A stretch of 41,249 nucleotides of DNA from Anaerolineales bacterium (GTDB lineage Bacteria; Chloroflexota; Anaerolineae; Anaerolineales; RBG-16-64-43): contig JAFGCU010000089.1 of assembly GCA_016932475.1 (NCBI GenBank), positions 1 through 41,249 on the forward strand, in the 5' to 3' direction. Positions 16,122 to 26,471 of this stretch are shown in pieces. The notes beneath the pieces were generated by a model. The model searched no databases, was not told the origin of the DNA, and was given only the letters and a program-made list of their open reading frames with translations. How positions within the stretch are numbered: the first letter of the stretch is position 1; every line of letters begins with the position of its first letter. The translations under genes were made by a program, and so were the position numbers.

Positions 16122-16922
16122 TCAATCCGCGATAAGCCGGTATCCGATCCCGCGGACGTTATACAGGCGGGAAGGATTTTGCGCATCCTTCTCGATGGCC
16201 TGACGGATGTGATGGATGTGCCATTTGACCAGTTCCTGGGCTTCACGCGCCTCGGCCTGCAGGCCCTGCGCCTCCGCCGCCAGCGTGCGGTAATCCACCA
16301 CGTCTGGCGCGTGGCGCGCCAGCACCGTCAGGTAATCGAAGGCGGCGGGCGGCAGGTCGGCCGCCCGTCCGTCGACCAGCAGCCGCCGGGTGTGGAGATC
16401 CAGCACCAGGGGGCCGCGCTTGAGGAAGCGGTCGGATGCGGGCGGGCCCGGATCCGGCGGGCGCGCGGAACTGTCCGCCGCCTCGAGTCGGCGGAGTTCC
16501 GATTGCAGGGCGTCTATCTCGGCCCGGATTTCCCCCTTGCGCCGCTCTTTTTGCCGGGCCGAAAGGATGGCCCCGGTTTTTTCGATAATAGTCTCGGGTT
16601 TGAGCGGTTTCAACAGGTAATCCGCCGCGCCGGACCGCAGGGCTTCGAGCGAGGAATTTAAATCCGGCTGGGCGGTGAACAACACCACCGGGACCTCCGG
16701 GTGCCGGGCATGGATCCGCTGGAGCACCTCCAGGCCGCCCAGCCCCGGCATACGGATATCCAGGTAGACCAGGTCGTAGGCCGCCGTCTCCAGGAAAGCC
16801 AGCGCCTGTTCGCCGCTTTCGGCGGTCGTGACATCGTACCCCGTCCGCTGTAAAACGCGCGCCAGGGTCTGACGCAAAGAGAGCTCATCGTCCACGATCA
16901 GGATTCTTCCGGCCGGAGTCAT
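16122..16922 (-). CDS. Response regulator with winged-helix DNA-binding domain (OmpR-like)
   Basis: 266 aa. The receiver domain (1-125) has Asp11/Asp12, phosphoacceptor Asp55 (LVYLDIRMPGLGG), Thr83 and Lys105. A coiled linker (125-165) leads to a C-terminal trans_reg_C winged helix (about 170-266) with DLHTRRLLVDGRAADLPPAAF, LVKWHIHHIRQAIE (recognition helix area) and the ending SRLYNVRGIGYRLI typical of OmpR/PhoB members. It should bind DNA and control transcription when phosphorylated. The start overlaps the stop of the upstream kinase gene (ATGA), so the two form a co-translated two-component pair. Confidence 0.93.
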   Translation of the reverse strand: MTPAGRILIVDDELSLRQTLARVLQRTGYDVTTAESGEQALAFLETAAYDLVYLDIRMPGLGGLEVLQRIHARHPEVPVVLFTAQPDLNSSLEALRSGAADYLLKPLKPETIIEKTGAILSARQKERRKGEIRAEIDALQSELRRLEAADSSARPPDPGPPASDRFLKRGPLVLDLHTRRLLVDGRAADLPPAAFDYLTVLARHAPDVVDYRTLAAEAQGLQAEAREAQELVKWHIHHIRQAIEKDAQNPSRLYNVRGIGYRLIAD

Positions 16923-19738
16923 GCTTCGCCCTCCTTCGGAGCGGGCAGCCAGACGCGGAACAGCGCGCCGCCCTGCGCCTGGTTCTCCCCCTGAATGCGG
17001 CCATGATGGTTAAACACGATTTCCTGGCAAATGGCCAGCCCAAGCCCGGTGCCGTTTTCCTTGCCGGAGATGAACGTCTCGAACAGGTGCGGCAGGATGG
17101 CGGGGTCGATGCCTCTGCCCGTGTCGGAAACGCTGATCAGAATTTCTTTTTCCTTTTTCCGGGCCGACGTCGATACGGCCAGCCGGCCGCCGTCCGGCAT
17201 GGCGTCCGCAGCGTTCATGAACAGGTTCAGAATCACCTGCCGGAGCTGATCGCTCAGGCCGGAGACGGGCGGCAACGCCGGGTCTGGGTGGAATTCGAAG
17301 GAGATGCCGGCATGCCGCAGATGCGTGTTCAGCAGGGCGTGCACATCTTCGATCAGGGCATTGATCCGCACCGGTCGGAAATCCTCCGCCCGCACCGCTT
17401 TGTATGTCGTCCGCAGCCGTTCGAGCATGGCCGCCATCCGCTCGGTCTCGGATAAGACGATGGCAAGATCCTGCTTGGCCTGCGCGGAGAGCGTCTTCTC
17501 GTCCTTGAGGAGAAAGAGGGCGTTCTGGATCGCCTGAAGGGGGTTGTTCAACTCGTGGGAAACCGACGCCATCAACCGGCCGGTCACGGCCAGTTTTTCG
17601 CTGTGGATCAGCTGGACGCGCATTTCCTTTTCCTGGCGAAGCGCGTTTTGCAGGTCGGAATAGAATTGCGCTTTCTGCAGGGCGATCGCGAGCTGATCGG
17701 CCACCGCGCTGACCAGTTGGATATCCCGCCGGGCCAGGGTTTGGGGCAGCACCTGGTGCACATCCAGCAGGCCGAGAATCGATTCGCCGGCCCGGATCGG
17801 GACGATCAACTGGGAATTCTGCTCCGGCAGGAGCGGATTTTCCCCGTCGAGGAACCCTTTCCGGACGTCGTTGCTGAAGTATGGGACCCCGGTTTGCGCG
17901 GTGTATCCGACGATACCCTCGCCGGCGGCAATCCGGCATCCCTGATCCGTCATCGCCCCGCTGATTTCTCCGCTGTCGGCCCGCACGACGAAATCCCCCG
18001 TTTCCGGCTCCCGGATATAAACCTGCACGTAAAAATATCCGAAGTTTTTCTGCAGGAGAGTCACCACATCATGCATCAGCCGGGGAGGATCGATGGAGGA
18101 CGCCAGTCCCTGGTTGATCTTGTACAGCGCCTCGGTCTCCCTCAGATTGATCTGCGTTATTTCGAGCAGACGGGCATTGTCGATGGCGATGGCCGCCTGC
18201 CCGCCCAGAGTCTCCAGAAACGCCGACCAGTCGGGATCCATCGCGCAGGCGGAACGCCGGAAGATCTCCATCACCCCGCACAACTGCCCCTTGTCGATCA
18301 GGGGAACACCGAAGTATTCGGTGAAGCCCTCCCCGGCGATGGAGTCGGCCAGGATCGGGTTATCCTGAATTTCCGACAGATCGGGGATGTGCAGGATTTT
18401 CCGGGTCCGGGCGGCCCGGCCGGCCAGGCCCAGCCCGTAATCCAAATTGGTGAATTGCAGCGCCCCGGTCCGGAAGCCCTCGCCGGCCGCATAATGCAGG
18501 GTTTGCCCCCGTTCATCCAACAGGAGGATGGAAATCGCATCCACGTGCAGCTGCCCGACAACTTCCCGGACAAGCAGGTTCAGGACGGTCTGCAATCCCG
18601 TATGACTCGTAATCACCTGTTCAATGGTGTGCAGCGCCTGCAGGCGTTCCATCTGACGCGCGATCTTCAATTCCGCCTGCTTGCGCGCCGTCATGTCCTT
18701 GATGTTTCCCTGGAATCCGAAGATGTGGCCGGTTTCATCCCTGATCAGCGTCGCGCTCACCAGGCAATCGATGGGTGTCCCGTCCTTCCGCCTCCCCCGG
18801 ATTTCATAATCCTCCAAATATTCCCGTTGCTGGATCTCCCGCTGAACCCGCTCCCAATCCCGGGGATCGTAGCAAAGCTCCTGCAGGCTGGCACTCGCCA
18901 ATTCCTGCGCGGAATATCCCAACCGGCTTTCCGCGGCCTTGTTGGCCGCCAGCATCCGGCCGTGCCTATCGGCGATGAAAACGAAATCCCGCGAGGTTTC
19001 GAACAGCCTCCGAAACTGCGCTTCGCTCGCCCGCAAGGCCGCTTCCGCCAGCCGGCGCTCCTCCAGGCGCTGCCGGGTTGACGCCAGCGCGGCGTTCAAG
19101 TCCTTGAGGGCGAAGTGCATGGTCAGGGTCGTCATGACCAGCACGACCGTCAGATCCACCCATCCGACGATGGGGGGTATCGGAAATAATCTCGGCGGGG
19201 TAAGCCCGCCCGCTTCCAGAAGAATCATGCCAAGCCCGGCCAAGCCGCAGAAAACGGACATAACCAGGGCGCTCTGGAAGCCTACCAGCAGGCCGGTGAT
19301 GACCACCAAAAGAATGTAGTACGACGCGATAACACTCAGCATACCGCCGGAGAGAAAGACAAACAGGGTGAGGACCACCCACAATCCGGAAATATATAGA
19401 ACGACGGCAAGCCGGACCCGGCCGCTCCGCATCATCCGATAGGAAATGCACGCGGCGGCCAGGAGCGCGTAAAGCAGAACGGCATTAAGAATTTTTTCCG
19501 AAAAGACAAGGGGAACCGCGAGGAAAACGCCCGTCAACAACAGCAGAATGGAGCCAACCAGGAGCGCATGAAGCAGCCTGGCTTGGCGGCTCTTCTCTTC
19601 ATCCTCCGGGAATAGAGGCGGCACAAAAAAGGCCTTAATATTGGCGATTATGGCATCCCGTCTCAACTCAACCTCGCTCGATGTCTGATTCGACGGCAGG
19701 CGATCACCATCCCGTCTGATCGGAACGGTCTTGCGCAC
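16919..19738 (-). CDS. Membrane sensor histidine kinase with PAS and two GAF domains
   Basis: 939 aa. A cytoplasmic N-terminus is followed by about six membrane helices (about 55-205), PAS (about 240-360, FRRLFETSRDFVFIADRHG) with a PAC tail, GAF 1 (about 370-525), GAF 2 (about 545-690), then HisKA with the H-box SVSHELNNPLQAI near residue 723 and HATPase (NLFMNAADAMPDGG, DTGRGID, GTGLGLAIC). The HELNNP box is of the NtrB-like or cyanobacterial type. The start is a GTG at 19738. A TATCAT hexamer lies only 7 nt before it, which would fit a leaderless mRNA, but the -35 is weak. It pairs with the OmpR-like regulator by an ATGA overlap. Confidence 0.92.
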   Translation of the reverse strand: MRKTVPIRRDGDRLPSNQTSSEVELRRDAIIANIKAFFVPPLFPEDEEKSRQARLLHALLVGSILLLLTGVFLAVPLVFSEKILNAVLLYALLAAACISYRMMRSGRVRLAVVLYISGLWVVLTLFVFLSGGMLSVIASYYILLVVITGLLVGFQSALVMSVFCGLAGLGMILLEAGGLTPPRLFPIPPIVGWVDLTVVLVMTTLTMHFALKDLNAALASTRQRLEERRLAEAALRASEAQFRRLFETSRDFVFIADRHGRMLAANKAAESRLGYSAQELASASLQELCYDPRDWERVQREIQQREYLEDYEIRGRRKDGTPIDCLVSATLIRDETGHIFGFQGNIKDMTARKQAELKIARQMERLQALHTIEQVITSHTGLQTVLNLLVREVVGQLHVDAISILLLDERGQTLHYAAGEGFRTGALQFTNLDYGLGLAGRAARTRKILHIPDLSEIQDNPILADSIAGEGFTEYFGVPLIDKGQLCGVMEIFRRSACAMDPDWSAFLETLGGQAAIAIDNARLLEITQINLRETEALYKINQGLASSIDPPRLMHDVVTLLQKNFGYFYVQVYIREPETGDFVVRADSGEISGAMTDQGCRIAAGEGIVGYTAQTGVPYFSNDVRKGFLDGENPLLPEQNSQLIVPIRAGESILGLLDVHQVLPQTLARRDIQLVSAVADQLAIALQKAQFYSDLQNALRQEKEMRVQLIHSEKLAVTGRLMASVSHELNNPLQAIQNALFLLKDEKTLSAQAKQDLAIVLSETERMAAMLERLRTTYKAVRAEDFRPVRINALIEDVHALLNTHLRHAGISFEFHPDPALPPVSGLSDQLRQVILNLFMNAADAMPDGGRLAVSTSARKKEKEILISVSDTGRGIDPAILPHLFETFISGKENGTGLGLAICQEIVFNHHGRIQGENQAQGGALFRVWLPAPKEGEA

Positions 19739-20179
19739 AAGTACAATGATAGACTTTAAATCATACTAATGAAAATGCCGGAATAACCATAAAATATGGG
19801 TGAAACGACATGCCGCGGAAATCCCCATATTCACCCCCATTTTGGGGATCAGCCGGCAAACCTTCGTGAAAAATGCGCCCATGGAGCGCAGGTGTCGATC
19901 CGATACGCCGCCCAACTGTGAAACCGCCCGCCCGAAATGCAGGGCGGCAAGATGCGGATGAGCATAATGGGGATACGGACATCCAATTCACGGCGGGCGC
20001 CGGGAAAGAGTGGATCTCTCCCGGCGCGATGCGGATCACGTCCATCCGAGCCCGCGGGCGGACGCCGCTTTCACCGGGAAGGCGAAGGCGCCGGAGGGGG
20101 ACGAAGTTCGGGATTCATTGCGGCGCCTCTTCCCCCGCGCATCCTGATGGAAAATAACAACCTGCTGTACAATGAATGA

Positions 20180-20241
20180 CCGCGTAGCAAGCCCCGCTTT
20201 TTCATCTGGAGCAGATGTAGAAAGCGGGGCAAGCTGCGCGG
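20180..20241. repeat. Large 62-nt imperfect inverted repeat (stem-loop)
   Basis: The arms nest in order. CCGCGTAGC (20180-20188) pairs with GCTGCGCGG (20233-20241), GCCCCGCTTT (20191-20200) with AAAGCGGGGC (20221-20230), and CATCTG (20203-20208) with CAGATG (20212-20217) around a GAG loop. Symmetric AA/AA and TT/TAG bulges separate the stems. The conserved pairing over three stems suggests a folded RNA or a REP-like element. Confidence 0.6.
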
Positions 20242-20294
20242 TATCAAGGTGCACAAAATCCACGAACAACGCGGCAAGCCGCGGGGTTTTCATC

Positions 20295-20312
20295 ATCCCG
20301 CGAAAGCGGGAT
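20295..20312. terminator. GAAA-tetraloop hairpin
   Basis: ATCCCGC (20295-20301), a GAAA loop and GCGGGAT (20306-20312) form a 7-bp stem, followed by AAAAAT. The stem is short and the tract after it is A rather than T on the plus strand; on the minus strand a T-tract precedes it. It could be a weak terminator or the end of the repeat cluster. Confidence 0.3.
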
Positions 20313-20579
20313 AAAAATATACGTCACGGGAAAATCCGCCGCGCGAGGCGCCCGGCTGGGATTCAGGACGGGCGCATGAAGCCCGGGCGCCCGGATTTTT
20401 CCCCACCCGGCCATCGCACCGCCCGGAACCTGCGCCTTGGGTGAGGGCGTTCCATAGGAATTAATCCCGGCCCCCCGCTCGTTCTTCCGCCGGGAACGTT
20501 TTTTCCCGGCGCAATCCGTGATCCGGATCCGACGGGGAAATACCATCCTGAGCGAAGACCGCAGGAAACGAGGTATCCG

Positions 20580-22088
<1,509 letters not shown>

Positions 22089-22159
22089 TCCTCCTCATCC
22101 CTTCCTTTTCCCTTTCTTCTCCCAGCATACCCTCGCTTTGTGATCGCGCAGGTTCCAAG

Positions 22160-22262
22160 ATCAAACCGAACCTGCGCACTCCGCGAGGGCAGGCGCTGGG
22201 AGAAGGTGGCCGAGCGGAGCGAAGCGACGGGAGGCCGGATGAGGGCGAAGCCATGGGGGCAA
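22160..22262. repeat. Candidate dispersed intergenic repeat
   Basis: The stretch with GGAGAAGGTGGCCGAGCG, AGCGAAGCGACGGGAGGCC and GGATGAGGGCG between glpK and the YhhN gene has the look of a short noncoding repeat found in many copies in GC-rich genomes. There is only one copy in this window, so this is recognition by eye, not a demonstrated repeat. Confidence 0.3.
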
Positions 22263-22291
22263 GTGGGTAAGGATAAATTGCGCGGTACGCA

Positions 22292-22984
22292 ATGAATACT
22301 GGCGAAAATCTTGTATTCCTCACCCTCGCCGCCCTGCTCTCAGCCGGCCTGACCATCCTCGGGTATTATCTCCGCCCGCCCCGCCGCGCGCTGATCTACG
22401 TCAGCAAGCCGCTGGCCACGATCCTGATCCTGCTGATCGCCGTTCTGCCGGGGACCGTTCCCGCCGATCCGTATGCGCTGGCAATCAGCCTCGGCCTCGG
22501 GTTCTCGCTCCTCGGGGATATCTGGGCGATGCTTTCGCGGCGCCACTTCCTCAAGGCGCTGATCAGTTTCCTGATCACCCATGTTTGCTACGCGCTGGCC
22601 TTCCTGGCCGGCGGGCCGGCCGCCGGCTTCCTGCGGCCCGTGGTTCCGGTCGCGATTCTCGGCGCGGCAATTCTGGCCTACCTCTGGCCGGCATTGTCGG
22701 CGGGCATGAAAGCCGCCGTCGGCGCATACGTCGGCGTAATCGTGGTCATGGTTGCGCTGGCCGCCGGCCGCGCGCTCGCGTCTTTTTCCCCGGATGCGCT
22801 CATCGCCGCCATCGGCGCCTTCCTGTTCCTGGCATCGGACTCCGTCCTGGCTGTCAACCGCTTCCGCCGGCCGTTTTACGCCGCGCAGGCCGTCATCCTC
22901 GGCTCCTACTTTGCCGGCCAATTGCTGATCGCCCTTTCCGTCGGGCTGCGGACCTATTCACAGATCCGTTTCCTTGCGCAATAA
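22292..22984 (+). CDS. YhhN/TMEM86 family membrane protein (lysoplasmalogenase-like)
   Basis: 230 aa, about eight transmembrane helices. Typical YhhN features are VSKPLATILILLIAV, GLGFSLLGDIWAML, FLITHVCYALAFL, and near the end FLFLASDSVLAVNRF and GSYFAGQLLI. The conserved Asp residues of the family (GDIW and SDS) are present. Characterised members are lysoplasmalogenases that hydrolyse the vinyl ether bond of lysoplasmalogens. It lies between glycerol kinase and monoacylglycerol-lipase-like genes, which suits a role in lipid turnover. Confidence 0.85.
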   Translation: MNTGENLVFLTLAALLSAGLTILGYYLRPPRRALIYVSKPLATILILLIAVLPGTVPADPYALAISLGLGFSLLGDIWAMLSRRHFLKALISFLITHVCYALAFLAGGPAAGFLRPVVPVAILGAAILAYLWPALSAGMKAAVGAYVGVIVVMVALAAGRALASFSPDALIAAIGAFLFLASDSVLAVNRFRRPFYAAQAVILGSYFAGQLLIALSVGLRTYSQIRFLAQ

Positions 22985-23073
22985 CGCAAGGCCGAATCTC
23001 TATACGGAGAATTTACATTCCGCCGCGCGGCCCGGCGGTAAAATCCACAGGACGAAGCGGTTAAGGAGATCCC

Positions 23074-23907
23074 ATGAATCATATCGAAGGCAAGTTCATC
23101 GGCGTGCGGAAAACCGAAATTTTTTATCAGGCCTGGCTTCCGGAATCCGAGCCGAAGGCCGTGCTGCCGATCATCCACGGCCTGGGCGAGCACTCGGGGC
23201 GTTACCTGAACGTGGTCAATCACTTCGTTCCCCTCGGGTACGTCGTCTACGGGCTGGACCATATCGGCCACGGAAAATCCGGCGGACCGCGCGAATTCGT
23301 CCAACGCTTTGAGGATTTTTCCGACACGTTCACCCAGTATCTGGCCATGGTGAAGCAATGGCAGCCGGGCAAGCCGATATTCCTGCTCAGCCACTCGATC
23401 GGCGGGCTGATCGCGGCGTATTACCTGCTCGACCATCAGGCTGAATTCCAGGGAGCGATCTTCTCGGCCCCGGTGGTGAAGGTCGCTTCGCACGTTTCGC
23501 AGATGACCGTCTTTATGGCCCGGACCCTTTCGCTGCTGGCGCCCTCGGCGGGCGTCCTCCCGGTGGATCCGAGCACGATTTCCCGCGATCCGGACGTCGT
23601 GAAGGCGTACATCGCCGATCCGCTGGTGTTCCACGGAAAAACCACCGCGCGCCTCGCGGCGGAAATGCTGCGGGCGCTTCTGCGCGTCTAGGCCGAGACG
23701 GGCAAGATCACCCTCCCGTTTCTCGCCATGCAGGGCGGAGCCGACAAACTGGTGGATCCGGACGGCGCGCAAATCATCTACGAGAAAGCCGGATCCAAAG
23801 ACAAGACGGTTAAGATCTACGACGGGCTGTATCACGAGATCTTCAACGAGCCGGAGCGCGGCCGCGTGTTCCAGGATATCGAAGACTGGCTCGCCGCTCG
23901 CGTCTGA
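23074..23907 (+). pseudogene. Alpha/beta hydrolase (monoacylglycerol lipase-like) interrupted by an in-frame TAG
   Basis: The first 205 codons (23074-23688) encode an S33/Hydrolase_4 protein: MNHIEGKFIGVRKTEIFYQ, LPIIHGLGEHSGRY, nucleophile Ser in LLSHSIGGLIAAYY. A TAG at 23689-23691 then stops the frame. The same frame continues without shift for 71 more codons to TGA at 23905-23907, with the expected acid (GGADKLVD) and His (DGLYHEIFNEPE). The full length, 834 nt, equals that of the intact paralog at 26870-27703, where alanine aligns with the stop. A CAG-to-TAG change would explain it. It is therefore a one-base nonsense mutation, a sequencing error or a recoded codon. Without read-through the product lacks the catalytic Asp and His. 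Confidence 0.85.
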
Positions 23908-23987
23908 ATGAAAATGCAGGCTTGGGGCACCGCCGCCTCCCTTCCCTCCCCCGTCAAGAAGACCGCTTGACGGCGGAGGATTCCGAA

Positions 23988-24140
23988 ATGGGAGATCCCA
24001 TAAAGCACATCGAAAGCCATTTACTTGGCGTACGAAACAGAAATTTTTTCCGTCAAACCCGGCTGCCCGAAGGGGATATGAAAGCCGTGCGACTCATACT
24101 TTTCGGGATGGATTCACCCAACGAGCGCAAAATTTTATAG
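23988..24140 (+). pseudogene. 5' fragment of a third lipase-like paralog
   Basis: 50 codons: MGDPIKHIESHLLGVRNRN, then FFRQTRLPEGDMKAVRLIL, aligning with the first 40 or so residues of the hydrolases at 23074 and 26870 (IEG..GVR...YQAWLP....KAV...). It then ends after unrelated codons without the lipase core. The remainder is absent before the convergent gene at 24234, so this is a truncated relic. It begins 81 nt after the interrupted copy, which indicates tandem duplication followed by decay. Confidence 0.65.
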
Positions 24141-24233
24141 CGGAACCGGTAACAGCACACCCTTTCGGTGAAGCATTCCGAAGCCGTCGCATAATGTTGT
24201 GGTGATTTACTAAAAGCCTTTCTCCTAACAATA

Positions 24234-25181
24234 CTATTCCAATCCGCGCAAAACCTGATGGACCAGGATGGTCAATAGCCGGCTTGGATTCTTTTTATCA
24301 CTCCACTCCTCAGATTTATACGTCAGGTAGATGCTTTCCGGTGTTGCTTTACCGGATGGATCCAGCTTTCGGCGAAGATGCCCGGCCAGCTTGAGATACC
24401 GGGTATCCCCGGCAATGCCCGGAATGTTTTTAAGGGCAGAAACCACATGCAACAAGTTGTACCAGACCATGGGAAATTTCAACTTGAGGAAATCCGTTCC
24501 CATTCCGAAAAGAAAGGGCTTTTTGGTCTTTCGGTGCGTCCAACTGTCCAAGACGGCGTTTGCCGCAAGTTTGGCTTCCGGCGATTTACGTCCGGCTGCG
24601 TCGGCTGCCAACGCGCGGGCAACCAGAAGGTTGGCGTAGGGACACATGCCGTTTTTCGGTCCCGGCCCTCTGAATTTGGGAATGCTTCCGCAACACGGAT
24701 AATACTCCTCGCCGGCAAGTTGTATTATTTTTCTTACGGCGGACCGTATCCTTTCGTCCTTGCCCGCCATTCGGATTAATGCGTATACAACGACGGGAAA
24801 ATCGCAGATGATCCAATCGGGATGCGGTTTCCCGGATCCGCCGAATCCCTGCGGAATCATGATATTCACGCGAAAGGTTCCGTCAGCCGCGATGTTGTCC
24901 AGCAGATCCTCGATCAGGGATTTGGCTCCGATTGTGTCCCGGGTGACACCAAGATCAGCCATCATCGCCAGACGATGAATGAACAGGTCGGGTTTGTCGT
25001 GCCGGGAAAGAACATCCTTTCTCCAGTTCGACAGAATCCGCAGGTTCCCGCGGATGAAGGGGTCGTTGTCTAGCAATGCACCGTCCGCCTTGTTTGGCGC
25101 GAGCAGCCGTTGCGCCTGATACCGGATGTACGGTTCCGGCGCGGCTAGGAGCCAGGCTTGGGCTTCCTTTGACAGGTTCAT
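24234..25181 (-). CDS. Unknown protein, perhaps an alpha/alpha-toroid (prenyltransferase-like) fold
   Basis: 315 aa, no signal peptide or membrane segments. I cannot name the family. Repeating helical segments with patterns such as AQAWLLAAPEPYIRYQAQRLL, DWIICDFPVVVYALIRMAG and WYNLLHVVSALKNI resemble alpha/alpha-barrel repeats of squalene-cyclase/prenyltransferase-like proteins. The Cys pair EYYPCCG near residue 160 and ICDF may be functional. It is third in a minus-strand set after a PaaX-like regulator and a small membrane protein, 9 nt after the latter, so probably co-transcribed. It runs towards the decayed hydrolase copies on the other strand. Confidence 0.75.
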   Translation of the reverse strand: MNLSKEAQAWLLAAPEPYIRYQAQRLLAPNKADGALLDNDPFIRGNLRILSNWRKDVLSRHDKPDLFIHRLAMMADLGVTRDTIGAKSLIEDLLDNIAADGTFRVNIMIPQGFGGSGKPHPDWIICDFPVVVYALIRMAGKDERIRSAVRKIIQLAGEEYYPCCGSIPKFRGPGPKNGMCPYANLLVARALAADAAGRKSPEAKLAANAVLDSWTHRKTKKPFLFGMGTDFLKLKFPMVWYNLLHVVSALKNIPGIAGDTRYLKLAGHLRRKLDPSGKATPESIYLTYKSEEWSDKKNPSRLLTILVHQVLRGLE

Positions 25182-25190
25182 TTTTCACCT

Positions 25191-25643
25191 TTATCGGATC
25201 ACCGGCCACCGGGTCCACGCCAGGCTGAGGACGATTCCGGTCGCGATGATTCCGATCGATGAGTTGATCAGCTGGGCCAGGATCAACTCGGCGGGATAAT
25301 TGATATTCAGGTATTGGTTCCATCCTTCCGGAGCGGCCTTTACCAGGATGACGAGCATCCCGAAAATAAGGCCGGCGGCCAGCCAGGAATTCGGCAGCTG
25401 CCCCCGCATGATGGAAAAAAGGATTACGTAGAGAATGTTGAGGAAGACCCCCGCCGCAATATTCAGCAAGACGAAATTCGCAATCGTTCCGAATTCCTGC
25501 CAAGGCTTGATCCCGGGATGACCTGCCATCCTCTCATAAATGCCGGCCACCAAGGGATTCATGTACAGCAGATTGCCGAGAATGGAGCTGAATAGAAAGA
25601 CAATGCCGAACATGATGAGCCCGTTTTTCCAGATGATGTTCAT
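25191..25643 (-). CDS. Small four-helix membrane protein of unknown function
   Basis: 150 aa with about four hydrophobic helices (about 8-28, 52-74, 84-102, 120-142) and short loops. No family is recognised. The second loop carries AGHPGIKPWQEFG. It lies between the PaaX-like regulator (14 nt upstream) and the unknown helical protein (9 nt downstream), in one likely operon. Confidence 0.75.
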   Translation of the reverse strand: MNIIWKNGLIMFGIVFLFSSILGNLLYMNPLVAGIYERMAGHPGIKPWQEFGTIANFVLLNIAAGVFLNILYVILFSIMRGQLPNSWLAAGLIFGMLVILVKAAPEGWNQYLNINYPAELILAQLINSSIGIIATGIVLSLAWTRWPVIR

Positions 25644-25657
25644 TTACTCACCTCGCT

Positions 25658-26434
25658 TCAATGGTTTAGCGCCTGTTGCACGAAGGGGGCGCTTCGTTCT
25701 ACATAGAGCGTGTTCCAGCGTTTGAACACCCGCCTTAATTCCGGGGCGGGATAAGTGGCCGGCAGATACGCCGGAGGAAGCAGGGGATCCTGAACCAGGG
25801 TTTTTACGATCCGATCGCCCATCCGCAGCCGTTGGACAAAGGCCGCCTCCGGAGAAAGCCCGGACACCGTCCGGCATGAACGCCGGGCCTCCTGTAAAAC
25901 CTTCCGAATGCTCTTTGTTGCCTTTTGGATTTCAAATAATTCCATTATTCTTTCGCGGGAAATCACCCCCGTAAATGTTCCTTGGAACAAATCGAATCCT
26001 TTCCACTGGAGCAAATCCTTGAAAACCTCCGGAATACTCTCTTCCGCCTGAAGCGGCCGGATCCATATGCCGGGATAGAGCGGACGGAATCGGTACGCCA
26101 GGAGTTTTTTCTGCACCTGATGGCGGGCGCGGGAATCCGGAAGGGAGAACGCCGAAACCCAGAAAGCACCCTTCCAGCCGCTCCAATCGGGTTCCCTGAA
26201 ATGACGGCTTACGTTGGAACCGATCCGCCCACCCCGGCTTCCCATCCTGTAGAAAGCAGTCCGGTTCCTTTTTCTGATATTTATTATGTTTCGGGCATGC
26301 ATCCGCGACAATGCGCTGCGAATATTGGTCTCTGTAATCCCAAAGGGTAAAGCCAGCGCCATTATCTGCCTCATGGACAATTCATCCACCGATAGAGCCG
26401 CGAAGAACGCGAAAAGGATGTCCGTGGCTTTCAT
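25658..26434 (-). CDS. PaaX-like transcriptional regulator
   Basis: 258 aa. The N-terminal winged helix (about 1-70: FAFFAALSVDELSMRQIMALA, ITETNIRSALSRMHARNII) is followed by the PaaX central domain and a C-terminal domain ending DPLLPPAYLPATYPAPELRRVF, which is typical of the PaaX family. Well-studied PaaX represses phenylacetate catabolism in response to phenylacetyl-CoA. No paa genes are here, so the ligand is unknown; it probably controls its own operon with the next two genes. A good promoter lies so close to the ATG that the transcript should start about 2 nt before it. Confidence 0.8.
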   Translation of the reverse strand: MKATDILFAFFAALSVDELSMRQIMALALPFGITETNIRSALSRMHARNIINIRKRNRTAFYRMGSRGGRIGSNVSRHFREPDWSGWKGAFWVSAFSLPDSRARHQVQKKLLAYRFRPLYPGIWIRPLQAEESIPEVFKDLLQWKGFDLFQGTFTGVISRERIMELFEIQKATKSIRKVLQEARRSCRTVSGLSPEAAFVQRLRMGDRIVKTLVQDPLLPPAYLPATYPAPELRRVFKRWNTLYVERSAPFVQQALNH

Positions 26435-26442
26435 GTATCACA

Positions 26443-26471
26443 ATATTATCACCTAGAGATATTTTTTGCAA
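26443..26471 (-). promoter_or_regulatory. Promoter of the PaaX-like operon, probably leaderless
   Basis: On the minus strand TTGCAA (26466-26471) and TAATAT (26443-26448) are separated by 17 bp. Transcription would start near 26436, two bases before the ATG at 26434, and there is no Shine-Dalgarno, so the mRNA is probably leaderless. Confidence 0.6.

Larger units (their letters stand above)
19739..20579. other. Long intergenic region with several strong hairpins
   Basis: 841 bp without a supported gene, between the kinase (leftward) and glpK (rightward). The open frames here are antisense shadows or low-complexity. It contains a 62-nt stem-loop (20180-20241), a small hairpin followed by A-rich sequence (20295-20312) and a GC hairpin followed by ATTTTT (about 20370-20401). 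The density of structure suggests repeat elements or an unannotated RNA. Confidence 0.5.

Noticed and set aside
23689-23691. TAG in the lipase-like gene as a pyrrolysine codon
   Set aside because: No pyl genes are seen, the site aligns with a non-catalytic Ala in the paralog, and a CAG-to-TAG change explains it simply.
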